This document shows, one piece after another, positions 15,742-24,338 of a DNA stretch of 64,000 bases. Origin of the DNA: Methylorubrum aminovorans (GTDB lineage: Bacteria; Pseudomonadota; Alphaproteobacteria; Rhizobiales; Beijerinckiaceae); contig NZ_BPRC01000020.1 of the NCBI RefSeq assembly GCF_022179725.1, positions 1 through 64,000 on the forward strand, written 5' to 3'. Made by a program: the position numbers and the translations under genes. The notes under the pieces are model-generated. The model searched no databases. It was not told the origin of the DNA and saw nothing but the letters and a program-made list of their open reading frames with translations. How positions within the stretch are numbered: position 1 is the first letter of the stretch; each line of letters opens with the position of its first letter.

Positions 15742-17460
15742 TCAACTGAAGAAGTGGAGCTGGGCGAGCGGCAGGTGGGTCGCGGGCTCGATCGTGGCGT
15801 GCTGGCCGTCGACGGTGACCGCGAAGGTCTCCGGGTTGACCTCGATGACCGGGAGCCGGTCGTTGCGCACCATCGACGCCTTGGTCAGCGTGCGCGTGCC
15901 GTAGACGGGCATCACCTTGGAGGTCAGCGCGTAGCGCTCGGCGATGCCGGCCTCGAAGCCGGCATGCGAGGTGAAGGTGACGCGGGTCCTGGCCACCGCC
16001 GGGCCCATGCCGCCGAACATCGGGCGGTAGACCACCGGCTGCGGCGTCGGCAGCGAGGCGTTGGGATCGCCCATCACCGCCCAGGAGATCATGCCGCCCT
16101 TGATCACCATCTTCGGCTTGGCGCCGAAGAAGGCCGGCTCCCACAGGACGAGATCGGCCATCTTTCCGACCTCGACCGAGCCGATGACATGCGAGACGCC
16201 CGCGACGATGGCCGGATTGATCGTCACCTTGGCCACGAAACGCAGGACGCGCTGGTTGTCGTTGCCCGACGCGTCGCCGGGATAGGCGCCGCGCCGCGCC
16301 TTCATCAGGTGGGCCGTCTGGATCGTGCGCGCCCAGTTCTCGCCGACGCGGCCCATGGCCTGGCTGTCGCTCGACAGGATCGAGATCGCGCCGAGATCGT
16401 GCAGGACGTTCTCCGCCGCGATGGTCTCGGCCCGCACGCGGCTCTCGGCGAAGGCGACGTCGGTGGGGATCTTCGGGCTGAGGTTGTGGCAGACCATCAC
16501 CATGTCGAAGAGTTCGGCCTGGGAATTGATGCCGTAGGGCATGGTCGGGTTGGTCGAACTCGGAAGAACGTTGGCGATGCCGGCCACACGGATGATGTCC
16601 GGTGCGTGCCCGCCGCCCGCGCCTTCGGTGTGGTAGGTGTGGATCGTGCGCCCCTCGAAGGCGGCGATGGTGCTCTCGACGAAGCCGGCCTCGTTCAGGG
16701 TGTCGGTGTGGATGCAGACCTGGACGTCGTGGTCGTCGGCGACGGTGAGCGCCATGCGGATCGCCGCCGGCGTGCTGCCCCAATCCTCGTGAACCTTCAG
16801 GCCCATCGCGCCGGCGCGGATCTGCTCGTCGATCGGCAGCGGCGCCGAGCCGTTGCCCTTGCCGTGCACGCCCGCATTGACCGGCCACGCATCGAAGGAG
16901 CGGAGCATCATCTCGATGTTCCAGGTGCCCGGCGTGATCGTGGTGCCGTTGGTGCCGTCGGTGGGACCAATGCCACCGCCGAACAGCGTCGTCACGCCGT
17001 TGCTGAGTGCGGCCTGCGCCTGCTGCGGCGAGATGAAGTGGACATGCGCGTCGATGCCGCCCGCGGTGAGGATGAGGTGCTCGCCGGAAATGGCGTCGGT
17101 GCCCAGTCCCAGCGCGAGGCCCCGCGTCACCCCCGGCATCGTCGCGGGATTGCCGGCCTTGCCGATCCCGACGATCAGCCCGTCCTTGATGCCGACATCG
17201 GCCTTGATGACGCCGAGGACCGCATCGACGATGGTGACGTTGGTGATGACGAGATCCGGCGCACCCGCGGCACTGGTCAACTCGTTGTCGTAGCCCATGC
17301 CGTCGCGCAGCGTCTTGCCGCCGCCATAGACGGCCTCCTCGCCGTAGACGCGCAGATCCTTCTCGATCTCGATGTAGAGATCCGTGTCCGCGAGCCGGAT
17401 CCGGTCGCCCGTCGTCGGCCCGTACAGATCCGCATATTGCCGCCGCGAGAGTTTGGTCAT
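15742..17460 (-). CDS. ureC: Urease alpha subunit UreC (catalytic)
   Basis: A 572-residue catalytic subunit that hydrolyses urea to ammonia and carbamate at a dinickel centre. Metal ligands are visible: HVHFISPQQ, the carbamylated Lys in GAMGLKVHEDWG, and HTYHTEGAGGGHAPD. The mobile-flap Cys-His is in MVCHNLSPKIP, and the ureC signature continues as SSDSQAMGRVGE. Length is typical. It follows ureB after a 206-nt gap filled with three REP-like hairpins and precedes the two crcB genes. Confidence 0.97.
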   Translation of the reverse strand: MTKLSRRQYADLYGPTTGDRIRLADTDLYIEIEKDLRVYGEEAVYGGGKTLRDGMGYDNELTSAAGAPDLVITNVTIVDAVLGVIKADVGIKDGLIVGIGKAGNPATMPGVTRGLALGLGTDAISGEHLILTAGGIDAHVHFISPQQAQAALSNGVTTLFGGGIGPTDGTNGTTITPGTWNIEMMLRSFDAWPVNAGVHGKGNGSAPLPIDEQIRAGAMGLKVHEDWGSTPAAIRMALTVADDHDVQVCIHTDTLNEAGFVESTIAAFEGRTIHTYHTEGAGGGHAPDIIRVAGIANVLPSSTNPTMPYGINSQAELFDMVMVCHNLSPKIPTDVAFAESRVRAETIAAENVLHDLGAISILSSDSQAMGRVGENWARTIQTAHLMKARRGAYPGDASGNDNQRVLRFVAKVTINPAIVAGVSHVIGSVEVGKMADLVLWEPAFFGAKPKMVIKGGMISWAVMGDPNASLPTPQPVVYRPMFGGMGPAVARTRVTFTSHAGFEAGIAERYALTSKVMPVYGTRTLTKASMVRNDRLPVIEVNPETFAVTVDGQHATIEPATHLPLAQLHFFS

Positions 17461-17497
17461 CCCAGCGCTCCAGGTCCGGCTGAAGTGGTAAGCGGAA

Positions 17498-17666
17498 GCA
17501 TCGTCCTCTCCCGAAAGAAGATCACCTTTCGGGACGATGCGCTGTTCTCTTGTGCTTGCATCATCTGTTTCCGAAAGCCGGGGACCACCTTTCGGGACGA
17601 TGCACTGTTCTCTCGTCTTTGCATCGTCCGCTTCCGAAATCCGGAGACCACCTGTCGGGATGATGC
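17498..17666. repeat. Three tandem REP-like palindromes between ureB and ureC
   Basis: Three copies of the dispersed palindrome lie head to tail at 17498-17540, 17558-17603 and 17621-17666. Each reads GCATC..., then CCGAAAG or CCGAAAT, then CTTTCGGGACGATGC (CTGTCGGGATGATGC in the third), separated by GCTGTTCTCTTGTGCTT-like spacers that are also repeated. The array nearly fills the intercistronic gap and touches the ureB stop. It could form stacked hairpins that affect ureC levels relative to ureAB. Confidence 0.88.
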
Positions 17667-18077
17667 TTAAGGCTTGTTCTTGAACCCGTAGCGGTTCACG
17701 CGATCGAGCGCGTCGGCCAAGCGCGGGCGGTAATCGTCGTAGCTCTCGTCGCCGACCCAGCCGTCGACGAGGCCGTTGAAGCCGAGCACCCGCTGCTTGC
17801 CCTGATAGGGCACCAGCGAGACCTCCTTCTCGTCGCCCGGCTCGAACCGCAGCGCGGTGGTGGCCGGGATGTTGAGCCGCTTGCCGAAGGCCTGCGCGCG
17901 ATCGAACTCGAGCGAGGCGTTCACCTCGAAGAAATGGTAGTGCGACCCGACCTGGATCGGACGGTCACCCGTATTGCGGACCTTGAGCGTCGTCGTCGGG
18001 TAGCCGGCATTGATCTCGATCTCGCCGGAGCCGAACACGACGCCTCCGACGGGCGCCTTCTTCTGGGCAGGACTCAT
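17667..18077 (-). CDS. ureB: Urease beta subunit UreB
   Basis: A 136-residue urease beta subunit with the usual IEINAGYPTTTLKVRNTGDR, VGSHYHFFEVN and FGKRLNIPATTALRFEPGD. It is about 30 residues longer than the roughly 100-residue minimal form; the extra length is at the C-terminus (GWVGDESYDDYRPRLADALD), as found in some other bacteria. It starts 25 nt after the ureA stop. The downstream side abuts the REP-like array. Confidence 0.96.
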   Translation of the reverse strand: MSPAQKKAPVGGVVFGSGEIEINAGYPTTTLKVRNTGDRPIQVGSHYHFFEVNASLEFDRAQAFGKRLNIPATTALRFEPGDEKEVSLVPYQGKQRVLGFNGLVDGWVGDESYDDYRPRLADALDRVNRYGFKNKP

Positions 18078-18102
18078 CGCGGCTTCTCCTCACGTCTCGG
18101 GA

Positions 18103-18405
18103 CTACTTGATGGGAGAATGGACGGTGACGAGACGGGAGCCGTCGGTGAACACCGCCTCGACCTGGACGTAGGGAATCATCTCCGCGACGCCCTCCATCA
18201 CGCTGTCGCGGGTGATGGCCTTGGCCGCGAGTTCCATCACCTCCTCCACCGTCTTGCCGGCCCGCGCACCTTCCAGGGCCGCGACGGAGATCAGGGAGAC
18301 GGTCTCGGGATGGTTGAGCTTGAGACCCTGATCCTTACGGCGCTGCGCCACCTGCGCGAGCATGTAGATCAAGAGCTTGTCGGTTTCGCGCTGAGTGAAG
18401 TGCAT
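18103..18405 (-). CDS. ureA: Urease gamma subunit UreA
   Basis: A 100-residue urease gamma subunit beginning MHFTQRETDKLLIYMLAQVA, with KLNHPETVSLISV and VQVEAVFTDGSRLVTVH, all canonical. The ATG at 18405 has GGGAGG upstream; the frame is open further but gives non-family sequence. It is the first gene of the operon, so the promoter should lie between here and about 18590, where the minus strand is relatively AT-rich. No NtrC or sigma-54 promoter could be recognised there. Confidence 0.97.
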   Translation of the reverse strand: MHFTQRETDKLLIYMLAQVAQRRKDQGLKLNHPETVSLISVAALEGARAGKTVEEVMELAAKAITRDSVMEGVAEMIPYVQVEAVFTDGSRLVTVHSPIK

Positions 18406-18830
18406 AGGCAGCCTCCCGAGCGAATGCAGCCGGCCCGAACAGCCACGTGAGCGGCAGCCAGGAAATTTCTCTCTTTTCAACCTGTAGCGGTATCTTCTCC
18501 CACAAGGCAAGCGCCTCCGCAAGACCGCACGATTACTTCCTCAATTGTTGGTTTTCCACTTTTGATAGCCTTCGATAGGCAAACATACCGATGATGCTGT
18601 GCCGAGGGCTGCGCCCGGGACTGCTTTCGGCGCCTCCCCGAGCGAGGCGGAGAATGGCCGGGCGGGCTGCGGATCGACGGATGGAAGTTGTATGCGGCTT
18701 CGATCGGCTCCCGCGTCTCGCCGGATCCGGGGCGCCCCGCGGCCGCCGACGCCAGGGTTGTGGCGATCGCGTCTTCCGCCATGCGGTCGCCGTGCGGCAG
18801 CGGCGGACACGCTCATGCGGCAGGACGCTT

Positions 18831-18920
18831 CCTGCCCCTTCCTGCCCCTTCCTGCCCCTTCCTGCCCCTTCCTGCCCCTTCCTGCCCCTTCCTGCCCCTT
18901 CCTGCCCCTTCCTGCTCCTT
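18831..18920. repeat. Tandem array of a 10-bp unit (CCTGCCCCTT)
   Basis: Eight perfect copies of CCTGCCCCTT (18831-18910) plus one with a single change (CCTGCTCCTT, 18911-18920), flanked by decaying copies on both sides. It lies in the 630-bp gap between ureA and cheB (18406-19037), which holds no convincing gene. The unit is not a multiple of three, so although frames across it are open they change meaning with copy number. Its 10-bp period is close to one helical turn. Confidence 0.95.
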
Positions 18921-19037
18921 CCCGCCGCGTCCTGCGGAACCTTCGCCCCGAATTGCGGGCTGTCCGGAGGCGGCACGGGCGCGCCGCCCGCATCGGCCGG
19001 AAGGGCCGCGAATCAGGCCAAGCGTGGGGAGCGCGGT

Positions 19038-20072
19038 TTGAGCAATCGCGACATCATCGTCATCGGCGGCTCGTCCGGTGCCACGGTTCCGCTGAAGGCG
19101 ATCCTCGGCGCCCTGCCGCAGGACCTGCCCGCTTCCGTCTTCATCGTGCTGCACATCCCCGCGCGCAGCCTCGGCCTGCTCGCGACCGTCACCTCGGCGG
19201 TCGCCCACCTCCCGGTCCATCCGGCCGCCGATGGCATGGCGATCCGCCCGGGCAACATCTATCTCGGCGTTCCCGATCATCACCTCATCCTCGACGAGGG
19301 CCAGATCAAGCTCGGGCGCGGTCCCCGCGAGAACTTGGCCCGGCCTTCGATCGATCCGCTGTTCCGCTCGGCCGCCGCGAGCTACGGCCCGCGGGTGATC
19401 GGCGTGCTTCTGAGCGGGCTGCTCAACGACGGCGTCTCCGGCCTCGAAGCGATCCAGCGCTGCGGCGGCGTCACGCTCGTGCAGGATCCGGCCGAGGCCA
19501 TCGCGGACGAGATGCCGCGCAACGCCCTCTCGGCCATGGAGGTCGATCTCACCCTGTCCGCGGCCCGCATCGGCGATGCCCTCTCGGACCTCGTGCGTGA
19601 CGCCCCCGGCCCGCGCCGGCCCGTCCCACCCGAGATCCGGCTGGAGATCGATATCGCCGCGGGGGAACGGGTCGACAGCGACGTCCTGCGCCACCTCGCC
19701 GACCCCGCCGCGATGTCCTGCCCGCATTGCGGCGGGGTCCTCTCGGAGGTGCGGGACGGCAAGCCGCTGCGCTTCCGCTGCCAGGTCGGCCACGCCTACA
19801 CCGCCGAGGCGGTGGCCAAGCAGCAGGAGGGGTCCATCGACGAGGCCCTGCGCGTGGCCTTGCGCATCATCGAGGAGCGGGCCGAACTCGTCCGCCGCAT
19901 GGCGCGCGACGGGCGCAAGTCCGGGCGAGCCGCCGTCAGCGAGATGTACGAGGAGCGCGCAGCCGAATACCGTCAATACGCCGACGTGATCCGCCGGGCC
20001 GTCCTGCGGACCTTGCCTTCGCCCGAGCCGGCGAGCGGCGAGACCGAGAGCGGAAGTGAGTTAGAGGAGTAG
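19038..20072 (+). CDS. Stand-alone CheB-type protein-glutamate methylesterase
   Basis: A 344-residue protein with a CheB methylesterase domain and no receiver domain. The catalytic Ser, His and Asp are in IGGSSGATVPLK, VLHIPARS and LLSGLLNDGVSG. The C-terminal part has CPHCGGVLSE...FRCQVGHAYTAEA, a four-ligand-like Cys/His segment common in this CheB subgroup. A TTG at 19038, behind GTGGGGAG, is the best start; the frame is open upstream through the repeat array but that part is unlikely to be translated. It precedes the CheB-CheR kinase by about 100 nt, so it probably acts in the same signalling system rather than classical chemotaxis. Confidence 0.85.
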   Translation: MSNRDIIVIGGSSGATVPLKAILGALPQDLPASVFIVLHIPARSLGLLATVTSAVAHLPVHPAADGMAIRPGNIYLGVPDHHLILDEGQIKLGRGPRENLARPSIDPLFRSAAASYGPRVIGVLLSGLLNDGVSGLEAIQRCGGVTLVQDPAEAIADEMPRNALSAMEVDLTLSAARIGDALSDLVRDAPGPRRPVPPEIRLEIDIAAGERVDSDVLRHLADPAAMSCPHCGGVLSEVRDGKPLRFRCQVGHAYTAEAVAKQQEGSIDEALRVALRIIEERAELVRRMARDGRKSGRAAVSEMYEERAAEYRQYADVIRRAVLRTLPSPEPASGETESGSELEE

Positions 20073-20170
20073 CGCGCGGTCCCTCAGTTTGGGACTGGCC
20101 AGCGTACTCCGCGTCATCCTACAGGCTGTGCCGGAACGTGCGCACAGGTGAGCTGCAGCTGGAGGCGGTG

Positions 20171-23100
20171 ATGGTGAAGTCCTCCGACGAGGCCGGCTCC
20201 CGGAACGGCAAGCCGATCGTCGTCGCCCTGTGCGCCTCGGCCGCGAATACGCGCTCGCTCGTGCATCTCCTGCAGGCGCTTCCGCCCCGGCCCGACACGG
20301 CCGTCATCGTCGTGCTGCAGCACCGGGAAACGCTCGATGCGGCCGATTTCGGCCATGTCCTGGCCGAGGCCGGTCACGAGCTGAGCATCATCGCACAGGA
20401 CATGCCGCTGGTCCCGGGCCGGGTCTACCTGCCCGAGCCGAACGTCATCGTCAGCATCGAGGGCGATCACTTCCGGCTCCGTCCCGCCGAGCAGCGTTTC
20501 GGCGAGCGCGGGACGATCGACAGCTTCCTCGTCTCGCTCCTCGACGAGATGGATGGGCACACCATCTCGGTCATCCTCGCCGGAACCGGGTCCGACGGCA
20601 CCCTCGGCTTCAAGGCCGTGAAGGAGATGGGCGGCATCGCGCTGGCGGAGGAGACCGAGGAGTCGCGCTCCGGCGAACTCGCCGCGAGCAACATCCCGGC
20701 CGCTCTGGCGGATGCCGTGCTGCCGATCGAGCCCCTGACCGAGCGGATCCGGGCCAGCATCCGCCAGCTCGGATCGAAGAGCGGCTCGCAGGCGCATCTC
20801 AACGAGGCCGAGGCCTCGACGGTGCTGGCCAGCATCGCGGCGGTGCTGCGCAACAAGACCGGCCACGACTTCCACGGCTACAAGGAAGGCACCTTCATGC
20901 GCCGCGTCCAGCGGCGGATGCAGGTCGCCCAGATCGACGACACCGCCGCCTATGTCGAGTACCTGCGCGCGCAGCCGGGCGAGGCCCAGGAACTCTTCAA
21001 CGATCTCCTGATCGGCGTGACGCAGTTCTTCCGCGACACGAAGGAATTCGAGCTTCTCGAACGCAGCGTGATCCCGAAGCTGTTCGAGGGAAAGACCCGC
21101 AACGACCAGCTCAGGATCTGGGTCATCGGCTGCTCGACCGGCGAGGAAGCCTACTCCTTCGGCATCCTGCTGCGCGAGCACATGGCGACCCTCGACGAGG
21201 TGCCGCAGATCCAGATCTTCGCGACCGATCTCGACGGCCGGGCGCTCGCGGCGGCGCGCTCGGCCCGCTACGCCGAGTCGGTCGTGCGCGACGTCAGTCC
21301 CGAGCGGCTCGCGCGCTGGTTCGTGCGGGAGGGCAACACCTACTGCATCGTCAAGGAAGTGCGGGAGATGTGCATCTTCTCCCAGCACAGCATCATCAAG
21401 GACCCGCCCTTCTCCCGCCTCGACCTCATCTCCTGCCGCAACCTGCTGATCTATCTCGACGCCGAGCTGCAGAGCCGCGTCATCCCGGTCTTCCACTTCG
21501 CGCTGAAGCCGGAGGGGGTGCTGTTCCTCGGCAATTCCGAGAACGTCTCCCGGCACACCAACCTGTTCGGGCCGATCGAGGCGCGCTCGCGCATCTTCCG
21601 CCGCCTGGAGACGCATAGCCGGATCCTGCCCGACTTTCCCTTCGCCGTGGCGTCCCCGCGGCTCGAGGGCCGGCCGGCCTCGGGGCTGTCTATCCGGGTC
21701 ATCGAGCCCTCGCTGGCCCAGCGGGCCGAGCGCTTCGTGGAGCGCTACACGCCAGCCTACGTGATCGTGGACGAGACCCACACGGTGCTGCACTTCTCCG
21801 GGCGGACTGGGCGCTACATCGATCCGGCCGGGGGCGCGGCCACGCTCAACCTGCTGCAGCTGGTCCATCCGGACCTGCGCCTCGACCTGCGATCGGCGCT
21901 GGCGCGCGCGGCCGAGGCGAGACAGACTGTCCACCTGTCCAACCGGCGGATGGAGCACGACGGACAAAGCTTCCTGATCGACCTCGTGGTCGAGCCGGTG
22001 AAGGACACCGCCAATTCCGCTCGGCACTTTTTCGTGCTGTTCAAGGACGGGGGGACCGCGGCTGCTGATGCGGGCGTGTCCGCGGCCTCGTCCCAGGACC
22101 AGCATCACCGGATCCGGCAGCTTGAAACGGAACTGCGCGAGAACAAGGACCGGCTGCAGGCCATCGCCGAGGAGGCGGAGAGCACGAACGAGGAGCTCAA
22201 GGCCTCGAACGAGGAGTACCAGTCGCTGAACGAGGAGCTGCAATCGGCCAACGAGGAATTACAGACCTCCAAGGAAGAGCTGCAATCGGTCAACGAGGAG
22301 CTGACCACCGTCAATGGTGAGCTCAGCCTGCGGGTGCAGGAGCTCGGGCGCGCCAACAGCGACCTCAAGAACTTCCTCGAAAGCACGCAGATCGCCACCG
22401 TCTTCCTCGACAACGACCTGCGCGTCATGCGCTTCACGCCGGCCTCGGCGGAGCTGTTTCACCTCGTCGAGTCGGATGCCGGCCGTCCCCTCGCCCACAT
22501 CAAGTCGCGCATTGCCTACGACGACCTGCAGAACGACGCCCGCCGTGTGCTACGCACCCTCAACAGCTCCGAGCGCGAGATCGAGAACCCGCAGACGGGC
22601 ACGCGCTACATGGTCCGCGTGCTGCCCTATCGCAGCGTCGACAACTTCATCGCCGGCGTCGTCTTCACCTTCGTCGACATCACCGCGCGCAAGCAGGCCG
22701 AGGCGGCCCTGCGCGAGAGCGAGGCCAGGTTCCGCCAGTTCGCGGACGCGTCGTCGGACGTCCTTTGGATCCAGAACGCGCAAACCCTGGCATTCGAGTA
22801 TGCGGGGCCGGCCTTCGAGATGCTGTACGGCACCTCCCGCGATTTTACCGGCCAGGATCACCTGCGATCCTGGCTGAAGATCATCGCGCCGGCGGACCGC
22901 AGGGACGTGATCGACACCTTCCGCCGCGTGCGGGCCGGCGGGCGCGTGTCGCATCTCTTCCGCATCCGCCGGCCGAGCGACGGCGAGGAGCGCTGGCTCG
23001 CCAACGCCAACTTCCCGCTGTTCGACGACAAGGGGCGGGTGCATCGCATCGGCGGCATCACCTCAGACGTCACCGATGCCAAGCTGGCCGCCGAGCGACA

Positions 23101-23677
23101 GGACGTGCTCGTCAAGGAGCTGCAGCACCGCTCGCGCAACCTCCTCGGCGTCGTCACCTCGCTCGCGACCCGCACCGTCGGCCAGGGGGCGCCGGTCGAG
23201 CACTTCACCACACGGCTGAACGCCCTCGGGCGCGCCCAGGCCCTGCTCAGCCGATCCGGCAACGACACCGTCGAGGTCGGCGCCCTCGTGCGGGCGGAGC
23301 TGTCCGCCTTCAGCAGCGGCTCTCCGAAGCGCATCACGGTCTCGGGTCCCAAGGTCCTGCTCACCTCGGAGCAGGTGCAGAACTTCGCCCTGGCCCTGCA
23401 CGAGTTGACCACCAACGCCGTCAAGTACGGCGCGCTGAAGGACGATGCGGGCCGCCTCTCCGTGACCTGGGAGCACGTTCACAACAGCGGTCGCGGGAAG
23501 CGCATGGCGCTGAACTGGGTCGAGAGCGACATCCGCGTCGAGCCGCAGCGCCTGAACCGGCGCGGCTACGGGCGCGAGTTGATCGAGAACGCGCTTGCCT
23601 ATGCTCTGCAGGGTCGGACCGAATACGTGCTCGATCTCGACGGCCTGCGGTGCCGGATCGAATTGCCCCTACGGTAA
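20171..23677 (+). CDS. CheB-CheR-PAS-HWE histidine kinase fusion
   Basis: A 1168-residue multidomain signalling protein. In order: CheB-like methylesterase (about 10-195; CASAAN, LQHR, GTGSDGT), CheR methyltransferase (215-480; TQFFRD, GCSTGEEAYSFGILL), a PAS-like segment (about 510-640), a long coiled coil (646-726, repeats of NEEL), two PAS domains (730-840 and 843-970) and an HWE/HisKA_2 kinase (973-1168; KELQHRSRNLLGVV, LHELTTNAVKYGAL). The ATG at 20171 follows GGAGGCGGTG. It is predicted to be cytoplasmic. The next gene is a single-domain response regulator, a plausible phosphate acceptor. The ligand sensed is unknown. Confidence 0.92.
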   Translation: MVKSSDEAGSRNGKPIVVALCASAANTRSLVHLLQALPPRPDTAVIVVLQHRETLDAADFGHVLAEAGHELSIIAQDMPLVPGRVYLPEPNVIVSIEGDHFRLRPAEQRFGERGTIDSFLVSLLDEMDGHTISVILAGTGSDGTLGFKAVKEMGGIALAEETEESRSGELAASNIPAALADAVLPIEPLTERIRASIRQLGSKSGSQAHLNEAEASTVLASIAAVLRNKTGHDFHGYKEGTFMRRVQRRMQVAQIDDTAAYVEYLRAQPGEAQELFNDLLIGVTQFFRDTKEFELLERSVIPKLFEGKTRNDQLRIWVIGCSTGEEAYSFGILLREHMATLDEVPQIQIFATDLDGRALAAARSARYAESVVRDVSPERLARWFVREGNTYCIVKEVREMCIFSQHSIIKDPPFSRLDLISCRNLLIYLDAELQSRVIPVFHFALKPEGVLFLGNSENVSRHTNLFGPIEARSRIFRRLETHSRILPDFPFAVASPRLEGRPASGLSIRVIEPSLAQRAERFVERYTPAYVIVDETHTVLHFSGRTGRYIDPAGGAATLNLLQLVHPDLRLDLRSALARAAEARQTVHLSNRRMEHDGQSFLIDLVVEPVKDTANSARHFFVLFKDGGTAAADAGVSAASSQDQHHRIRQLETELRENKDRLQAIAEEAESTNEELKASNEEYQSLNEELQSANEELQTSKEELQSVNEELTTVNGELSLRVQELGRANSDLKNFLESTQIATVFLDNDLRVMRFTPASAELFHLVESDAGRPLAHIKSRIAYDDLQNDARRVLRTLNSSEREIENPQTGTRYMVRVLPYRSVDNFIAGVVFTFVDITARKQAEAALRESEARFRQFADASSDVLWIQNAQTLAFEYAGPAFEMLYGTSRDFTGQDHLRSWLKIIAPADRRDVIDTFRRVRAGGRVSHLFRIRRPSDGEERWLANANFPLFDDKGRVHRIGGITSDVTDAKLAAERQDVLVKELQHRSRNLLGVVTSLATRTVGQGAPVEHFTTRLNALGRAQALLSRSGNDTVEVGALVRAELSAFSSGSPKRITVSGPKVLLTSEQVQNFALALHELTTNAVKYGALKDDAGRLSVTWEHVHNSGRGKRMALNWVESDIRVEPQRLNRRGYGRELIENALAYALQGRTEYVLDLDGLRCRIELPLR

Positions 23678-23760
23678 TCCGGTCAAGGAAGTAACCTGGG
23701 AAAATTCGCGGCGGCGGCGATGGGGATAGGTTCTTGCAGCCCCTCGCTGCCGGAGCCGTG

Positions 23761-24135
23761 ATGACCCCGCCGACACGTCCCCTGTCAGGTCGCCGCATCC
23801 TCGTGGTCGAGGACGAGTACCTCATCGCGATCGAGATGGAGCGATGGCTGCAGGAGGCCGGAGCCGAGGTCGCCGGCCCGGTCCCGGACGCGGAGCGGGC
23901 GCTGGCCCTGATCGAGACGGAGCCGCTCGATGCGGCCGTGCTCGATATCCACCTCAACGGCGAGCCGGTCTACGCCGTCGCCGACCGCCTCACCGAGCGG
24001 GGCGTGCCCTACCTGTTCGCCACCGGCGAGGTCAGGATCGCGGAGGGCTCGGACTACCGCTCGCACACCGTTCTGGGCAAACCGATCCTGGACGACGAAT
24101 TGCTGCGCGCCGTGAGAAAGCTCATCGCCCACTGA
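23761..24135 (+). CDS. Single-domain response regulator
   Basis: A 124-residue receiver domain without an output domain. The acidic pocket (E17, D18 in LVVEDEY), phosphoacceptor D62 (AVLDIHLNG), T87 and K107 (VLGKP) are all present. Such stand-alone receivers are common partners of HWE kinases in alphaproteobacteria. The start at 23761 (MTPPTRPL) is preferred over an in-frame upstream start. It follows the kinase fusion by 83 nt on the same strand. Confidence 0.92.
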   Translation: MTPPTRPLSGRRILVVEDEYLIAIEMERWLQEAGAEVAGPVPDAERALALIETEPLDAAVLDIHLNGEPVYAVADRLTERGVPYLFATGEVRIAEGSDYRSHTVLGKPILDDELLRAVRKLIAH

Positions 24136-24338
24136 AGGGGGCGAGCCTCCGCTCACCGGCCCGCGACGGACCGACTTGCCGCGTCGCCCGCCGGGATGCG
24201 AAGCTGCCGGGTGTGGACGGTGTCCGCGGCCCGAGCGAGGCCCCGCGAGTCCGCGCGTCGAACGGCCGGAGCGCCGCGCGCGGTTCTCGCAGTCACGCCC
24301 CGGAGTCGATTCCGGACTGTCCAGCGAGGTGAAGCCCG

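Noticed and set aside
15754..17670. A 638-codon open frame opposite ureC
   Set aside because: Antisense to a well-supported urease subunit gene, with no ribosome site or domain.
18406..18590. Sigma-54 (NtrC-type) promoter for the urease operon
   Set aside because: No GG-N10-GC element of acceptable quality was seen upstream of ureA.
18541..18993. Open frames through the 10-bp repeat (for example repeated KGQEGAGRGR on the minus strand)
   Set aside because: The unit is 10 bp, so all frames are open only because it lacks stop codons; no start signal or conserved flanking protein was found.
20171..20760. Idea that the CheB part of the fusion kinase has lost its catalytic Ser
   Set aside because: The Ser (CASAAN), His (LQHR) and Asp (GTGSDGT) are all in place; only the neighbouring glycines differ, so loss of activity cannot be claimed.
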